Shown one piece after another: positions 6,397 through 6,559 of a stretch of DNA of 6,559 nt. The stretch comes from HGM10836 sp045580645. GTDB lineage: Bacteria > Bacillota_I > Bacilli_A > RF39 > UBA660. The DNA lies in contig JAZNOG010000063.1 in NCBI GenBank assembly GCA_045580645.1, positions 1-6,559 of the forward strand. Direction: 5' to 3'. Position numbers and translations under genes: made by a program. The notes beneath the pieces were generated by a model. It made no database searches, had not been told where the DNA came from, and saw only the letters and a program-made list of their open reading frames with translations. Every line of letters starts with the position of its first letter. The first letter of the stretch is position 1.

Positions 6397-6559
6397 TAAA
6401 GATTATAATAATGTAAATGAGAATTCAGATATAGAAATGGGTTCTCTTTTTAAATTTGGAAATTATATTTGCGAAGTAGATGATTTTAATGATGATAACA
6501 TTGATGAGTCTATTGTTTTTATATATGAATCTAAAGATAAATTTAATCAAAGAGAATAT
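6386..6559 (+). CDS. Unrecognised gene, N-terminal 58 codons only (runs off window)
   Basis: An ATG at 6386 opens a frame that stays open to the last base. AGGAG at 6373-6377, eight bases upstream, supports it as a real start, and it overlaps the end of the previous gene by 11 bases. The visible product is acidic (many D, E and N), without signal peptide or membrane segment, with MGSLFKFGNYICEVDDF near residue 18 followed by an ESIVFIYESKDKFNQREY stretch that looks like a folded domain beginning. It is not recognisably PrgI or VirB4, so at least two extra genes seem to sit between virB6 and the rest of the secretion operon. Family and length unknown. Confidence 0.65.
   Translation, partial: MKDNKDYNNVNENSDIEMGSLFKFGNYICEVDDFNDDNIDESIVFIYESKDKFNQREY

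Noticed and set aside
1..6559. CRISPR array, tRNA/rRNA gene, insertion sequence, oriT or attachment site
   Set aside because: No spaced direct repeats, RNA gene folds, transposase motifs or terminal inverted repeats were seen. The oriT is expected upstream of the relaxase, outside the window.

Overview
The window is a low-GC stretch (roughly 30% or less by eye) with strongly A/T-ending codons, AGA-dominated arginine and GGAGG-type ribosome binding sites. This points to a low-GC Firmicute, most likely a member of the Clostridia or a relative. That placement is inferred from composition and family resemblance, not from a marker gene. All supported genes lie on the + strand and are packed nearly end to end, with several short overlaps. 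This is one polycistronic stretch of the conjugation module of an integrative and conjugative element (Tn1549 / clostridial CTn-like) or a related plasmid.

Layout. Positions 2-451 hold the C-terminal tail of a relaxase whose nuclease domain lies upstream of the window. It overlaps by ATGA with a PcfB-like (DUF3801) gene (448-1263). Next are an ArdC/LtrC-like protein with a degenerate metallopeptidase half (1267-2124) and a small 111-residue protein made of two tandem copies of one module (2131-2466). A VirD4-type coupling ATPase follows (2450-4273), then a short secreted two-helix protein resembling Maff2/VirB2-type pilins (4257-4592). A terminator-like hairpin (4591-4612) separates the pilin-like gene from a VirB6/TrbL-like inner-membrane channel protein (4636-5478). 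The last part holds an unrecognised 302-residue soluble protein (5488-6396) and the start of another unrecognised gene (6386 to the window end).

How the parts fit. The relaxase nicks and pilots the transferred strand. The PcfB-like factor is expected to link relaxase and DNA to the VirD4 receptor. VirD4 feeds the substrate to the type IV secretion channel, whose membrane parts include the VirB6-like protein and the pilin-like subunit. The VirB4 ATPase, PrgI-like protein and cell-wall hydrolase usually found downstream are not in the window. No second system is hidden in other frames or on the minus strand. The less described parts are the duplicated small protein, the degenerate ArdC-like protein, the hairpin after the pilin-like gene, and the two unknown genes after virB6.
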